Assembly (NCBI GenBank): GCA_902463725.1
Contig: CABQGK010000003.1
Span: 186,001 to 250,000, forward strand
DNA from: an uncultured Sutterella sp.
GTDB lineage: Bacteria; Pseudomonadota; Gammaproteobacteria; Burkholderiales; Burkholderiaceae_F
Reading direction: 5' to 3'
DNA: 64,000 nucleotides
Under the pieces are notes generated by a model, which had not been told where the DNA came from, searched no databases, and was given only the letters and a program-made list of their open reading frames with translations. Numbering within the stretch: position 1 is the stretch's first letter; every line of letters begins with the position of its first letter. This document shows positions 1 to 8,001 of this stretch, one piece after another. The translations under genes and the position numbers were made by a program.

Positions 1-410
1 GTGCCACGGGTCCTTGGCATGCTGAATGGATCGCTATTCCTGAAGCTTTCATGCTCACCGCTGGCGCCCTCAAGCAAGCCAACTACCTCATGGGTGGACT
101 CGAGGTCTATCCAGATCGCATGCGAGACAACCTCGCGCTGACCCGCGGCACGATTGTTGCCGAAGCCGTCATGATGGGGCTCGCAGAGTTCATTGGGCGT
201 CAAGACGCCCACGACGTGGTCTATGACGCCTGTCGCACCGTCAACACCAAGGGTGGCACGCTAGCAGAGGTTCTCAAAGCAACGCCAGCGGTCGCCTCTC
301 GTATTCCAGCAACCACCCTTGATTCGCTCTGCGACCCCGCTAACTACATCGGTCAGTGCGGTGAAATGGTTGATCGCGTGCTAGCAAAGTTTGCTCACGC
401 CAAGCTCTAA
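1..410 (+). CDS. Class-II fumarase/aspartase superfamily lyase, C-terminal part
   Basis: The reading frame is open from the window edge (frame of base 3) to a TAA at 408-410, so this is the 3' end of a gene that starts outside. The visible 135 residues begin with a GPWHAEWIAIPEAF stretch and continue into an all-helical C-terminal domain, as in the adenylosuccinate lyase / 3-carboxy-cis,cis-muconate cycloisomerase branch of the fumarase/aspartase superfamily. The catalytic loops lie upstream and are not visible, so the substrate cannot be decided. The next gene, 46 bases downstream, is a dicarboxylate-type transporter and the one after is a GntR regulator, which suggests a catabolic operon that takes up and cleaves or isomerises an organic acid (inference). 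Confidence 0.75.
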   Translation, partial: ATGPWHAEWIAIPEAFMLTAGALKQANYLMGGLEVYPDRMRDNLALTRGTIVAEAVMMGLAEFIGRQDAHDVVYDACRTVNTKGGTLAEVLKATPAVASRIPATTLDSLCDPANYIGQCGEMVDRVLAKFAHAKL

Positions 411-456
411 TCGAAACCGCCCTCTCCCTCAAACTTTGACCCACACGGTGAACACC

Positions 457-1860
457 ATGTCCAAGACCATCATCAAATGGCTTGTGCCGCTCGCCGTGCT
501 GGGCGTCATCTGGATCTCGCCTGTCCCAGATGGCCTCAGCGCGCAAGCTTGGCATATTTTTGCTATTTTCGTCGCTACCATTATTGGCATTTTGGCCAAT
601 CCCATTGCTTCGGGTGCGCTCATGTGGATTGCGCTCGCCGCGGCCGTTCTCACCCACACGCTCGCGCTCAAAGATGCCATGGCTGGCTTTGCCTCGGGCA
701 CAGTGTGGATGATTTTCTGTGCCTATGTGCTTTCGCTTGGGTTCGTGCAATCGGGACTTGGGCGGCGCATCGCCTTCAAGATGCTCTCACTCTTTGGTGG
801 AAGCTCACTCGGTATCGCTTACTCACTCTCGCTGGCAGACCTCATCATGGCGCCCGCCATGCCGAGTGTGACAGCACGCTCGGGCGGTATCATTCTGCCA
901 GTAGCCAAATCCATCAATGTGGTGATGGGTAGCGAACCTGGCGAGTCGGGGCGCAAAATTGGCGACTACCTCATCATGACTTGCTTTCAGATCACACCAA
1001 TCACGGGGGCACTCTTTCTGACAGGCATGGCAGCAAATCCGCTCTGCGCGAAACTTGCGCACGACGCGCTCGGTATCGAACTCACCTGGGGCAGCTGGCT
1101 GCTCGCAGCGCTCGTTCCTGCTGGGCTCTGTTTTGCGATCCTGCCGCTGCTGACGCGTTTTCTCATTAAGCCCACACTCAACAAAACGCCCGAAGCAAAA
1201 ATCATGGGCCGCGAAGAACTAGCCAAGATGGGCGCCATGAGTCGTCAGGAAAAACTCGTGGCCGCAGGATTCCTCCTTGCGCTCATCGGTTGGGGCACAA
1301 GCCTCATCACGGGCTTAGATGCCACGGCGGTTGGCCTAGCACTCATCGCGTTTCTTTTTGCAACGGGCGCCGTACAGTGGAAGGATGTGCTCGCCGACAA
1401 AGCCGCATGGGATACGGTGGTTTGGTTCGGTGCCATCATTTCGCTCGCGGGTGGCCTTACAAAGCTGGGTTTTGTGAAGTGGATGAGCGCTCTTTTTGCT
1501 GGAATGCTGGCGCATTTTGACGCGATGACCGCCTTCATACTGCTTGGCTTTGCCTATATCTACTTGCACTACGTTTTTGCAACGGCCTCAGGTCACGTAG
1601 CCGCAATGTATGTGCCGTTTGCCACGGTAGCCATTGGTGCTGGCGCACCCGCATTCATGGTAGCCATCTGTTTTGCCATCTTCAGCAACTTCATGTGGGG
1701 CGTGACGGAATACGCTGGCGGCCCAGGTCCCATCTACTTTGGACAAGGCTATTTCGAGCGCCCGCGCTTTTATAAGCTCAATTTCCTCATCGTCTCATTC
1801 AACGTCATTGTCGTGTTTGCCTCTGGTATGGTTTGGTGGAAAGCCATCGGCCTGTACTAA
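457..1860 (+). CDS. Divalent anion:Na+ symporter (DASS family) permease
   Basis: A 467-residue very hydrophobic protein with about a dozen predicted membrane segments, resembling the SLC13/DASS family (CitT, SdcS and relatives) that carries di- and tricarboxylates or sulfate with sodium. The C-terminal half contains a small-residue-rich re-entrant region around ATASGHVAAMYVPF and a conserved-looking YAGGPGPIYFGQGYF segment, as in this family. The frame is open upstream to a TTG at 391, but the first ATG (457, MSKTIIKW) gives the usual short cytoplasmic N-terminus, so I use it; no clear Shine-Dalgarno precedes it. It follows the lyase gene by 46 bases and probably imports that enzyme's substrate. 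The exact anion is not determinable from sequence. Confidence 0.85.
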   Translation: MSKTIIKWLVPLAVLGVIWISPVPDGLSAQAWHIFAIFVATIIGILANPIASGALMWIALAAAVLTHTLALKDAMAGFASGTVWMIFCAYVLSLGFVQSGLGRRIAFKMLSLFGGSSLGIAYSLSLADLIMAPAMPSVTARSGGIILPVAKSINVVMGSEPGESGRKIGDYLIMTCFQITPITGALFLTGMAANPLCAKLAHDALGIELTWGSWLLAALVPAGLCFAILPLLTRFLIKPTLNKTPEAKIMGREELAKMGAMSRQEKLVAAGFLLALIGWGTSLITGLDATAVGLALIAFLFATGAVQWKDVLADKAAWDTVVWFGAIISLAGGLTKLGFVKWMSALFAGMLAHFDAMTAFILLGFAYIYLHYVFATASGHVAAMYVPFATVAIGAGAPAFMVAICFAIFSNFMWGVTEYAGGPGPIYFGQGYFERPRFYKLNFLIVSFNVIVVFASGMVWWKAIGLY

Positions 1861-1987
1861 AACGTCGAGATTGACTCTCGGATGCGCGCCCCTCTCCCAA
1901 CACGGAGCGCGCACCTGCCTCCAAAGCAAAACTGCCCATCAAGTCCAGTAAACTTAGACTGATAGCCGCTACTTTGGAACCATTCCC

Positions 1988-2734
1988 ATGAAAAGGCCTG
2001 AAACTCTCACAAACCGTATCGCTCAAGCGCTTGCGCGGCGCATCATGGATGGACAATGGCCGATTGGTACGCAAATTCCTAACGAGCACGAACTCGCACT
2101 ACGCTATCAGTGTGCAAGGGTGACTATCCGACGTGCGCTCGACAAACTCGAGCATGCTGGCATGGTGAGTCGCCGCCCGCGCATCGGAACGATCGTGATC
2201 AGTAAAGGACCGGGCGTGAGCTTTAGCTACTCGCTCTCAAACCTCAACGACATCAATCAGCTCGGGCAAAATCACCAGCGCAAGATTCTCAAAGTCGAAG
2301 ACTTCACGGCCGACAAAGCGTTTGTGAGCAAATTTAGCGTCCCACTTGGAAGCTCCTTTGTACGGCTCTCGGATCTACGCCTTGGCATGCGTGCGAGCGA
2401 CCTACCGATCGTCTTTACCTATGTGTACATTCCAGCGCGCTATCGAGGCGTGGTAACGCGTGCAGAACTAGAGCCCACGCGACTCGTCGTCTCTTTGGTT
2501 GAGGAGTTCACAGGGAAAATCCTTAACGAAGTGCAGCAACACGTTTACGCTGAGCCGATGCCAGAGAACATCGCGCCACTACTCGAAGCACAGCCTGCGA
2601 GCCCAGCGCTTCGCATCATCCGACATTACCTTGACACCGCGGGTGAACGGCTTTTAATTTCCGATAGCTGGCACCCAGGCACGCGGTACGGCTTCAACAT
2701 CACCATTGCTCGACAAGCGCCGACGCTCGGATGA
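1988..2734 (+). CDS. GntR-family transcriptional regulator with UTRA domain
   Basis: 248 residues. The first 75 residues form a winged helix-turn-helix of GntR type (ALARRIMDGQW, IPNEHELALRYQCARVTIRRALDKLEHAGMV, RRPRIGTIV), and residues of roughly 90-240 match the layout of a UTRA ligand-binding domain as in HutC/PhnF-type regulators. Such proteins usually bind an operator near their own operon and release it when a small metabolite binds UTRA. The gene lies 127 bases after the DASS permease in the same direction, so it is the natural candidate regulator of the lyase-permease unit (inference). ATG at 1988 is the first start and gives the standard N-terminus. Confidence 0.87.
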   Translation: MKRPETLTNRIAQALARRIMDGQWPIGTQIPNEHELALRYQCARVTIRRALDKLEHAGMVSRRPRIGTIVISKGPGVSFSYSLSNLNDINQLGQNHQRKILKVEDFTADKAFVSKFSVPLGSSFVRLSDLRLGMRASDLPIVFTYVYIPARYRGVVTRAELEPTRLVVSLVEEFTGKILNEVQQHVYAEPMPENIAPLLEAQPASPALRIIRHYLDTAGERLLISDSWHPGTRYGFNITIARQAPTLG

Positions 2735-2859
2735 GCAATACAAAAGAGCACACCACTCAAACTACCGTATATTTGGTATTTTTCAAAATCAGCTTTACTT
2801 TTGTCGGTATTACTGTAAAATACCATTTCTCTTCAGGATGCCTCTGTTGCATCACTGAT

Positions 2860-2936
2860 GGTGGGAATAGCTCAGTTGGTAGAGTCCCGGATTGTGATTC
2901 CGGTTGTCGTGGGTTCGAGTCCCATTTCCCACCCCA
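2860..2936 (+). tRNA. tRNA-His (GTG)
   Basis: A complete cloverleaf. The extra G(-1) typical of tRNA-His is at 2860, acceptor arm GTGGGAA (2861-2867) pairs with TTCCCAC (2926-2932), discriminator C at 2933, encoded CCA at 2934-2936. The anticodon stem CCGGA/TCCGG (2887-2891, 2899-2903) encloses loop TTGTGAT with anticodon GTG at 2894-2896. The T-arm contains GGTTCGAGTCC. It is a single, isolated tRNA gene followed directly by a rho-independent terminator. Confidence 0.97.
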
Positions 2937-2946
2937 AAGAATTTGG

Positions 2947-2975
2947 ACGGCAGTCGCGAAAGCGGCTGCCGTTTT
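2947..2975 (+). terminator. Intrinsic terminator of tRNA-His
   Basis: Stem ACGGCAGTCGC (2947-2957), GAAA tetraloop, GCGGCTGCCGT (2962-2972), then TTTT. It starts 11 bases after the tRNA 3' end. Confidence 0.85.
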
Positions 2976-3114
2976 ACATTGGAGCTAGCCCACTCAAAGT
3001 ATCAACTGGCGCTCGCCGCCCGTCTATCGCACAACGCTTAACATATACTGAAGAGAAATCGCGTTTGCCGTGGTGTGCTCGACCCACTTCTAACCGTCTA
3101 AGGGACTCTGTGAG

Positions 3115-4026
3115 ATGCTTCGTTTTGACCTTAACGATTTGAGAATCTTCCTTGCTCTAACGCGTACGCTCAACATCGGTCAAGCCGCAGATTTCATTGG
3201 ATTAACTCCATCAGCCGTCAGCCTGCGGCTGAAAAAACTCGAGGAAGCTCTAGGCGTCCAACTCTTTTTACGGGAACCGCGTGGACTCATTCTCACCGAA
3301 GCGGGCACAACCTTACTGGGCGATGCACAGACGCTCTCTGAGCAAGCGGCCGCACTGACCGCGCACATGGCCGCTTATGCCGAAGACGAGACACGCGAGC
3401 TCGTTGTCGCTTCAAACACCTCGGGCCTTCAAAACTACCTCGCTCCCTACATCAGCCACTTCTTGGCTGCCCATCCTGGGCGATGCCGCTTTGTGGAGTG
3501 CGCAAGCAGCTTTGCTGCCGACGCGGTGCGTGAGGGAAGCGCCGATGTGGGGTTTGGTCTGGTGAGTCCCAAACTCATCAAAGATCGCTCGCTCAAAGTG
3601 ATCGAAGTCGCACACGATCACCACGTACTCATTACACCAAAAGCGCACCCGCTTGCCGCCGCTGGCACAGTTTCTTATGCCGAAACGCTCAAATACCCGC
3701 AAATTACACCCTCACACCAATCCCCTATGGCGGCTGCGATGAAAGAGCGTGCTGCAGCGCTCGGTGTGACACTGCTGCCGATGTTGCAGTTGCCAAGCTT
3801 TGAGCTCATCATTCGTGTGGTCAGCGAAGGCACGGGCATTGCCGTGGTGCCTGAGAGCGCTTTGGCGGGGCACCAAGAGGTCGCTGTGGTAAAGCTCTCT
3901 GACCTCTGGGCGATTCGACCGATGGGTTTTTATCTCCCCGCCCAACGCCCCTCTGTTCCCCGCGCGAACCACTTTGTTGATGGGTTTGTCGAACTAAAGC
4001 ACCTCGGACATAACCGACACGCCTAA
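3115..4026 (+). CDS. LysR-family transcriptional regulator
   Basis: 303 residues, the usual LysR length. Residues about 3-62 are the winged helix-turn-helix (DLRIFLALTRTLNIGQAADFI, SAVSLRLKKLEEALGVQLF), followed by the linker helix and a periplasmic-binding-protein-like effector domain from about 90 to 295. The tRNA lies upstream and the downstream neighbour is a convergent flavoprotein gene, so the target is not obvious from the context; LysR genes often regulate a divergent neighbour, and none is present here. ATG at 3115 gives the canonical start six residues before the HTH. Confidence 0.9.
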   Translation: MLRFDLNDLRIFLALTRTLNIGQAADFIGLTPSAVSLRLKKLEEALGVQLFLREPRGLILTEAGTTLLGDAQTLSEQAAALTAHMAAYAEDETRELVVASNTSGLQNYLAPYISHFLAAHPGRCRFVECASSFAADAVREGSADVGFGLVSPKLIKDRSLKVIEVAHDHHVLITPKAHPLAAAGTVSYAETLKYPQITPSHQSPMAAAMKERAAALGVTLLPMLQLPSFELIIRVVSEGTGIAVVPESALAGHQEVAVVKLSDLWAIRPMGFYLPAQRPSVPRANHFVDGFVELKHLGHNRHA

Positions 4027-4122
4027 GCAAGCAAAAAATGCGGCGGGTTGCGCCTAGAAAGGCACTACCACACCGCAACCGCTTTGCGCTACGCTCGATG
4101 TGAGCGATCGCTAAGCCAATCT

Positions 4123-4665
4123 TTATTCGTGCTGGGCAAGTTCAGCAATGTCAGCACGCTTGACGTACTCAACGAGCTTTTCTGCCGCCGCAGCAATCTG
4201 CGCATCTTCCATCGTCAACGTACCGTGCGTCACAAAGGGCTTGAGGTACTTCATGCCTGTGTAGCGAGCAGACTGCTGGAAGGGGCGGAGCAAGTTGTTG
4301 ATGCTGTAGGAAACCTCCGGCGTAAACACTTCGGCGGGAGACCCTGTCGAGACCGCCAACAGCAATTCCTTACCAACGAGTGCCTTACCCTGGCTGCCAT
4401 AGGCCCAGCCATAAGCATAGACAGCATCCTCATATTCCTTCAGCAGCGCAGGCGAGCTATACCACTGCATTGGGAAAACAAAAACGATGCGATCGGCTGC
4501 TTCGAGCACCTTCTGCTCATGAGCGACATCAATTTTAAAGTCAGTATAGAGCCCGTAGATATCACGGACTTCGAAACCCGCCTCAGCAAGCGCCTTGGCA
4601 AAAGCCTTGTTGACACGGGAGGTGGATTCAATCTTGTCGTGGAAAACGAGAACCGTTGTCTTCAT
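4123..4665 (-). CDS. NAD(P)H oxidoreductase, flavodoxin-2 fold (KefF/MdaB/NQO1-like)
   Basis: 180 residues with the flavodoxin_2 fold pattern: an N-terminal beta strand with a phosphate-binding segment (VLVFHDKIESTSRVNKAFAKAL), a central FVFPMQWYSSPALLKEYEDAVYAYGWAYG motif that is diagnostic for the NQO1/KefF-like quinone reductases, and a TGSPAEVFTP loop. Family members use FMN or FAD to reduce quinones or electrophiles with NAD(P)H and some act as ancillary subunits of potassium efflux systems; no Kef gene is present here. The gene stands alone, convergent with the LysR gene (96 bases between stops). The start at 4665 is preceded by GAAAGGAAACC-like Shine-Dalgarno on the minus strand. Confidence 0.85.
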   Translation of the reverse strand: MKTTVLVFHDKIESTSRVNKAFAKALAEAGFEVRDIYGLYTDFKIDVAHEQKVLEAADRIVFVFPMQWYSSPALLKEYEDAVYAYGWAYGSQGKALVGKELLLAVSTGSPAEVFTPEVSYSINNLLRPFQQSARYTGMKYLKPFVTHGTLTMEDAQIAAAAEKLVEYVKRADIAELAQHE

Positions 4666-4949
4666 AGTGGTTTCCTTTCAAAGAGGTTTTCTGCTCTGCG
4701 CTCCAAATAGATCGATAACGAACAATCTATCGCAAAAAAAATCGAGCACAGCGCATCGAGTTGGGATAATCATACACGTGCGTTAACGCTACTATGAACG
4801 TTTGAAATACCTCGTTACCGTTTGCCCCGCCTTGATTGCTTTGATTCCAACTTGAGAGCTTCTTCTCACACAAACAACAAAGTCCAACACAAACGCGTGC
4901 TGGACTCTGTTGCCGATACCCCTCGCCTAGAGGGGTAGTGAGGGTGGAA

Positions 4950-5516
4950 TTACTTAATCACGCCACAAGCGAGACGGGCACCGCCGCCACCAAGCGCCTT
5001 CGGATGATCATGGAAGTTGTCGCCACCGACGTGAACCATGAGCGCATGACCACGTAGTTCGTCAAGCGTCTTGATCTTCGGGGAAAGAACGGGAACCGTT
5101 GCATTGCCATCGGCATCCACATAGAGGCTCGGTAGGTCACCCATATGACCACCGTCTTCCCACGGATAGGAATGGCGTTTGGTTTCCTTCGGATCCCAGT
5201 GACCACCAGCCTTCATGCCGAGTCCCTTTTCGGTTGCTCCGCAATCACCATTGGCATGCACGTGGAAACCATGCAAACCCGGCGTTAGCCCCTTGAGGTT
5301 GGGGTAGAACGCAACGCCATAAGGCGTCTTGACGGCAACGACGTTACCCACAGCCGTATTGCCCTTTTCACCCAGCAATTCAACGGGAATCACGATCTTT
5401 TCGGCCTGAGCCATCGGATCGAACATCTTCGTGGCGTCTTCGTCAGCCGCAAAGGCCGTACCAGCCGTGAGGGCGGCAACAGCCGATGCGAGAAGTAGAG
5501 CGCGGAAAGTCTGCAT
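4950..5516 (-). CDS. sodC: Periplasmic Cu/Zn superoxide dismutase
   Basis: 188 residues with a clear Sec signal peptide (about residues 1-23, cleavage after AFA). The metal-binding motifs of bacterial SodC are present in order: GFHVHANGDCG (two Cu ligands and the disulfide cysteine), GGHWDP (bridging region), HMGDLPSLYVDADG (Zn region) and ALMVHVGGDNFHDHP, with the C-terminal RLACGVI cysteine closing the disulfide. It dismutates superoxide in the periplasm. It lies alone; the upstream 400 bases hold its promoter region. Start ATG at 5516 is preceded on the minus strand by AAGGAG. Confidence 0.95.
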   Translation of the reverse strand: MQTFRALLLASAVAALTAGTAFAADEDATKMFDPMAQAEKIVIPVELLGEKGNTAVGNVVAVKTPYGVAFYPNLKGLTPGLHGFHVHANGDCGATEKGLGMKAGGHWDPKETKRHSYPWEDGGHMGDLPSLYVDADGNATVPVLSPKIKTLDELRGHALMVHVGGDNFHDHPKALGGGGARLACGVIK

Positions 5517-5803
5517 AGGTTTTCTCCTTCAGTAGTGCAACCAAGGTTTCTAGGCCCCAGTCAATGGAAAATTTCTTCCTCCCCTTACCGAGTCAATGCA
5601 AGGAGAGCATAGGGAAAGGAGCCCACACCGATAGGAGATCAGCAATCGCTACCAAAGAGCCTTGGCGCTCAGACCTCCCCTCCTCTGTGGCTTTCCCTAT
5701 TCAAGTGCGAAAAACACCTGATTCACCGTCGATCATAACGAGTTTAGGCACGATCGTCATTGATACATAAGCATTAGTCAAAAATCTCACTAAATCTAAC
5801 TAT
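5517..5803. other. Intergenic region between sodC and the M20 peptidase unit
   Basis: About 290 bases without a convincing gene. It must hold the sodC promoter (minus strand). Near 5791-5808 there is a short inverted repeat CTAAAT/ATTTAG followed by a run of eight T on the plus strand, too weak to call as a terminator with confidence. No RNA gene recognised. Confidence 0.4.
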
Positions 5804-5920
5804 TTAGTAGAGACTTTTTTTTAGCACTAGTGGCTGTAGTGAATGCGATTGATCCCACGATAGCGCGTAGTTTTTTAACTTATCAGTTTTAGGGTTAACC
5901 CTAACAAGCGTGCCGCGCAT
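5804..5920 (-). CDS. Possible 38-residue small protein coupled to the M20 peptidase
   Basis: A short frame (MRGTLVRVNPKTDKLKNYAL..., ending in KKSLY) whose ATG overlaps the stop of the M20 peptidase gene as TGATG at 5918-5922, the usual arrangement for translational coupling. Its base composition is more AT-rich than its neighbours. It contains a perfect 16-base palindrome TTAGGGTTAACCCTAA (5889-5904). I do not recognise a family. It could equally be the remnant of a longer gene or chance; the overlap and the protein-like composition are the only support. Confidence 0.25.
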   Translation of the reverse strand: MRGTLVRVNPKTDKLKNYALSWDQSHSLQPLVLKKSLY

Positions 5921-7170
5921 CACTTCACGCTCGGCGTGACCTCCCCAGTTCCCACGAGCGACAACGCGACCAGGAGCGCTAGCTGAGGTCCAAGCCAAAT
6001 GCGGTCGTTGATGAAGTACTCTTTGACGCTGTGCTCAGCGCAGGTCTGCCCGCCCGTACCAATACAGACAGAAGGAATACCGAGACTCATCGGCATGTTC
6101 GCGTCGGTCGAGCTCGGGCCAAAGCGCTTGATTGGCAAATCCAAAGCAGCCATAGCAGCCATGGCGGACTGTACGGCAGGGCAGTCTGCTGGACGCATCC
6201 CAGCGGGGCGGTTACCAATCTGCGTCTTGACGAGTTTGAGCTGATGATCCGCATCAGCCTTTGGCCAATGGGCATTCTCAAGCTCAAGCGCCTTCTCAAA
6301 CGCATCGAGAATCGTTTTTTCAAGCTTTTCAAGCGTCGGCAGATCGACGCTTCGCATATCCACATCCACCTCACAGCGCGCTGCAATCGTGTTGACTGTT
6401 GTGCCGCCCTTGATCGTACCGATCGTATAAGTGGTCTTAGGATCTGTGGGGAGTTCTAGGTCAGCAATGAGCGCCCCAGCGCGGCACATTGCATGAATGG
6501 CACTTGGCACGCGTCCATAGTCAATATAGGAGTGGCCGCCCTGCCCCTCGAAGGCAAGACGCCAACGGTGTGAACCCGTCGCCCCCGACTGAATGGTATA
6601 GACATCCGCCATATCAAGCGCCATAAAGGCGTCGATGCGCCGAGAACCATCAAAGAGCGCCTTAGAGCCACGGATATCGCCGTTGCCCTCCTCGCCCACT
6701 GTGCCAACAAAGAGAATATCGCCCTCGGTTTCAATACCCGCTGCCTCTAGGGCACGCAGTAGCTGCAAAAGCGAGCGTAGACCCGAAGCATTGTCACCAA
6801 TGCCAGGTCCATAGAGGCGATCCCCTTCTTGACGTACGGTCAATGGCGTCCCTGCAGGGAACACCGTGTCAAGATGCGCCGCAATCGCTAGCACAGGGCC
6901 GTTACCCCGTCCAGGACGACGCCCAATCACATTACCCACAGCATCCGTACTCACCTCTTTGAGGCCGTATTGTGCAAAAAGCCGTGCAAGCTCCTTACCG
7001 CGATTTTCTTCCGCAAACGTGGGAGATTCAATTTCACTCAGATGGATCTGCTCTTGAAGCGCTTGGGGAGCTTGCGCCTCGCAAAGCGCCAGGGCGGCCT
7101 TCACGTCTTGGCGCGCGAGTAGCTGCGCGACTTTCTCTTGGTAAGTAGGTAAAAGGGCAGGAATATCCAT
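5920..7170 (-). CDS. M20-family metallopeptidase (PepT/ArgE-like)
   Basis: 416 residues. Zinc-site motifs of the M20 family are visible: AIAAHLDTVFP (first metal His and Asp), DNASGLRSLLQLL (bridging Asp), VGTVGEEGNGD (catalytic and metal Glu) and a C-terminal GTGGQTCAEHS His. The dimerisation lid domain sits between about residues 190 and 300 (GQGGHSYIDYGRVPSAIHAM). It probably hydrolyses a small peptide or N-acyl amino acid in the cytoplasm. The frame is open 20 codons further upstream, but ATG at 7170 (MDIPALLP) has GGAG ten bases upstream and fits the family N-terminus. No peptide transporter is adjacent. Confidence 0.85.
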   Translation of the reverse strand: MDIPALLPTYQEKVAQLLARQDVKAALALCEAQAPQALQEQIHLSEIESPTFAEENRGKELARLFAQYGLKEVSTDAVGNVIGRRPGRGNGPVLAIAAHLDTVFPAGTPLTVRQEGDRLYGPGIGDNASGLRSLLQLLRALEAAGIETEGDILFVGTVGEEGNGDIRGSKALFDGSRRIDAFMALDMADVYTIQSGATGSHRWRLAFEGQGGHSYIDYGRVPSAIHAMCRAGALIADLELPTDPKTTYTIGTIKGGTTVNTIAARCEVDVDMRSVDLPTLEKLEKTILDAFEKALELENAHWPKADADHQLKLVKTQIGNRPAGMRPADCPAVQSAMAAMAALDLPIKRFGPSSTDANMPMSLGIPSVCIGTGGQTCAEHSVKEYFINDRIWLGPQLALLVALSLVGTGEVTPSVK

Positions 7171-7230
7171 CTCAGCATCTCCGAAGAAAAACTGCCAGCC
7201 ACTCGTGCTAACGCTAGCGGCCACAGGCAA

Positions 7231-7544
7231 AACAATGTCACTACTAAGTTTAGCAACTTCAGTATGGCAAGACGCGATCCCGAGCTAGACCCACCAAGCC
7301 TAAGTTATCCACAAAAGTTCTTCACAGAAACAAGGAATAATCTTGTGGGTAACTTTAAATTTCCGTTACAAATCAAATAGCTAACAAACTGCCTAATTTT
7401 TAGGCAAACCTTGTTATCCACGATCAGTTCAGCATTTTTTCTATACGCATCTCGCTTTTTAAGCAAATGATAATTATAATTATTCTCATTTAGCGTTTCA
7501 CTTTCCCGTGAAACGCCCTGTAGTCCGCTTTTTGGAGGTATCTG
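7231..7544. promoter_or_regulatory. Control region of the haem monooxygenase gene, with DnaA-box-like sites
   Basis: About 310 bases. It holds a perfect DnaA R-box TTATCCACA at 7305-7313, and two 8-of-9 matches at 7344-7352 (reverse, TGTGGGTAA) and 7414-7422 (TTATCCACG); a hairpin TGCCTAA-TTT-TTAGGCA at 7390-7406; a Fur-box-like dyad at 7466-7490; and a hairpin GCGTTTCAC-TTTCCC-GTGAAACGC at 7493-7516 that would lie in the 5' leader, just upstream of a GGAGGT ribosome-binding site. Confidence 0.6.
7466..7490 (+). promoter_or_regulatory. Fur box (iron-responsive operator)
   Basis: A 25-base AT-rich dyad reading AATGA-TAATTATAATTA-TTCTCATT in pieces, closely matching the classic Fur consensus (repeats of GATAAT with inverted ATTATC). 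It lies 55 bases before the start codon of an IsdG-type haem monooxygenase, exactly where an iron-controlled promoter would be expected. The match is seen in sequence; iron regulation is inferred. Confidence 0.8.
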
Positions 7545-7853
7545 ATGGCCTACATCACCATGAACCACTTCAAGATTAAACCCGAATTTGCCGACGACTA
7601 TGTCAAGGTTTGGGAGAATGCCCGCGTCAACCACAAAGACGTGGATGGGTTCCTCGACTTTAAGTTCCTGCGCGAAGACGTTAAGGCCGAGGGCTATGTG
7701 CTCTTTTCCTCATACGCGCTCTGGGAGAGCAAGGAAAAGTTCCTCGCTTGGACAAAGTCGGAACACTTCCGCAACTCTCACAAGACGGGTCATGCCAATC
7801 GCGACATGTATCTTGAGCATCCGCGTCTCGAGTGCTATGAAGTGCTGATTTGA
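7545..7853 (+). CDS. IsdG/HmuQ-type haem-degrading monooxygenase (ABM domain)
   Basis: 102 residues, a single antibiotic-biosynthesis-monooxygenase (ABM) ferredoxin-like domain, the length of the IsdG family. The catalytic triad described for staphylococcal IsdG (Asn7, Trp66, His76) has counterparts at Asn7, Trp69 and His79 with the same ten-residue Trp-His spacing (WTKSEHFRNSH). Family members open the haem ring to release iron and give staphylobilin or mycobilin-type products rather than biliverdin. The Fur box upstream supports a role in iron acquisition from haem. The gene is monocistronic, with a strong terminator behind it; no haem uptake genes are adjacent. The start has GGAGG seven bases upstream. 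Confidence 0.88.
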   Translation: MAYITMNHFKIKPEFADDYVKVWENARVNHKDVDGFLDFKFLREDVKAEGYVLFSSYALWESKEKFLAWTKSEHFRNSHKTGHANRDMYLEHPRLECYEVLI

Positions 7854-7906
7854 TGACGCGGCTACGAGACCAAAAGTTGCGTAGCCGATCCTGAATTGCC
7901 ATCGCT

Positions 7907-7934
7907 GGCCTGCCTGAGTCAAGGCAGGCCTTTT
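7907..7934 (+). terminator. Intrinsic terminator after the haem monooxygenase
   Basis: GGCCTGCCT (7907-7915), six-base loop, AGGCAGGCC (7922-7930), TTTT. A second inverted repeat CGGCTACG/CGTAGCCG (7859-7887) sits immediately after the stop codon. Confidence 0.85.
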
Positions 7935-8001
7935 CTATAGAAAACTGAGGACTTTCGCCGTACGAGTGCTGAACTTGAGCGCATACGGGATTGAGCACGC
8001 C

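Noticed and set aside
2764..2782. Short TACC/GGTA hairpin with T-run after the GntR gene
   Set aside because: Four-base stem is too weak to call a terminator.
4048..4710. 220-codon plus-strand frame over the flavoprotein gene
   Set aside because: Lies antisense to a well-recognised flavodoxin-2 enzyme and has no domain of its own.
5889..5904. TTAGGGTTAACCCTAA as a telomere-like or recombination element
   Set aside because: A single palindrome, not a tandem array, inside a bacterial chromosome; no linear replicon features.
7231..7544. Chromosomal replication origin because of DnaA-like boxes
   Set aside because: No dnaA, dnaN, gidA or DUE-like AT block with repeated 13-mers; only three scattered boxes.
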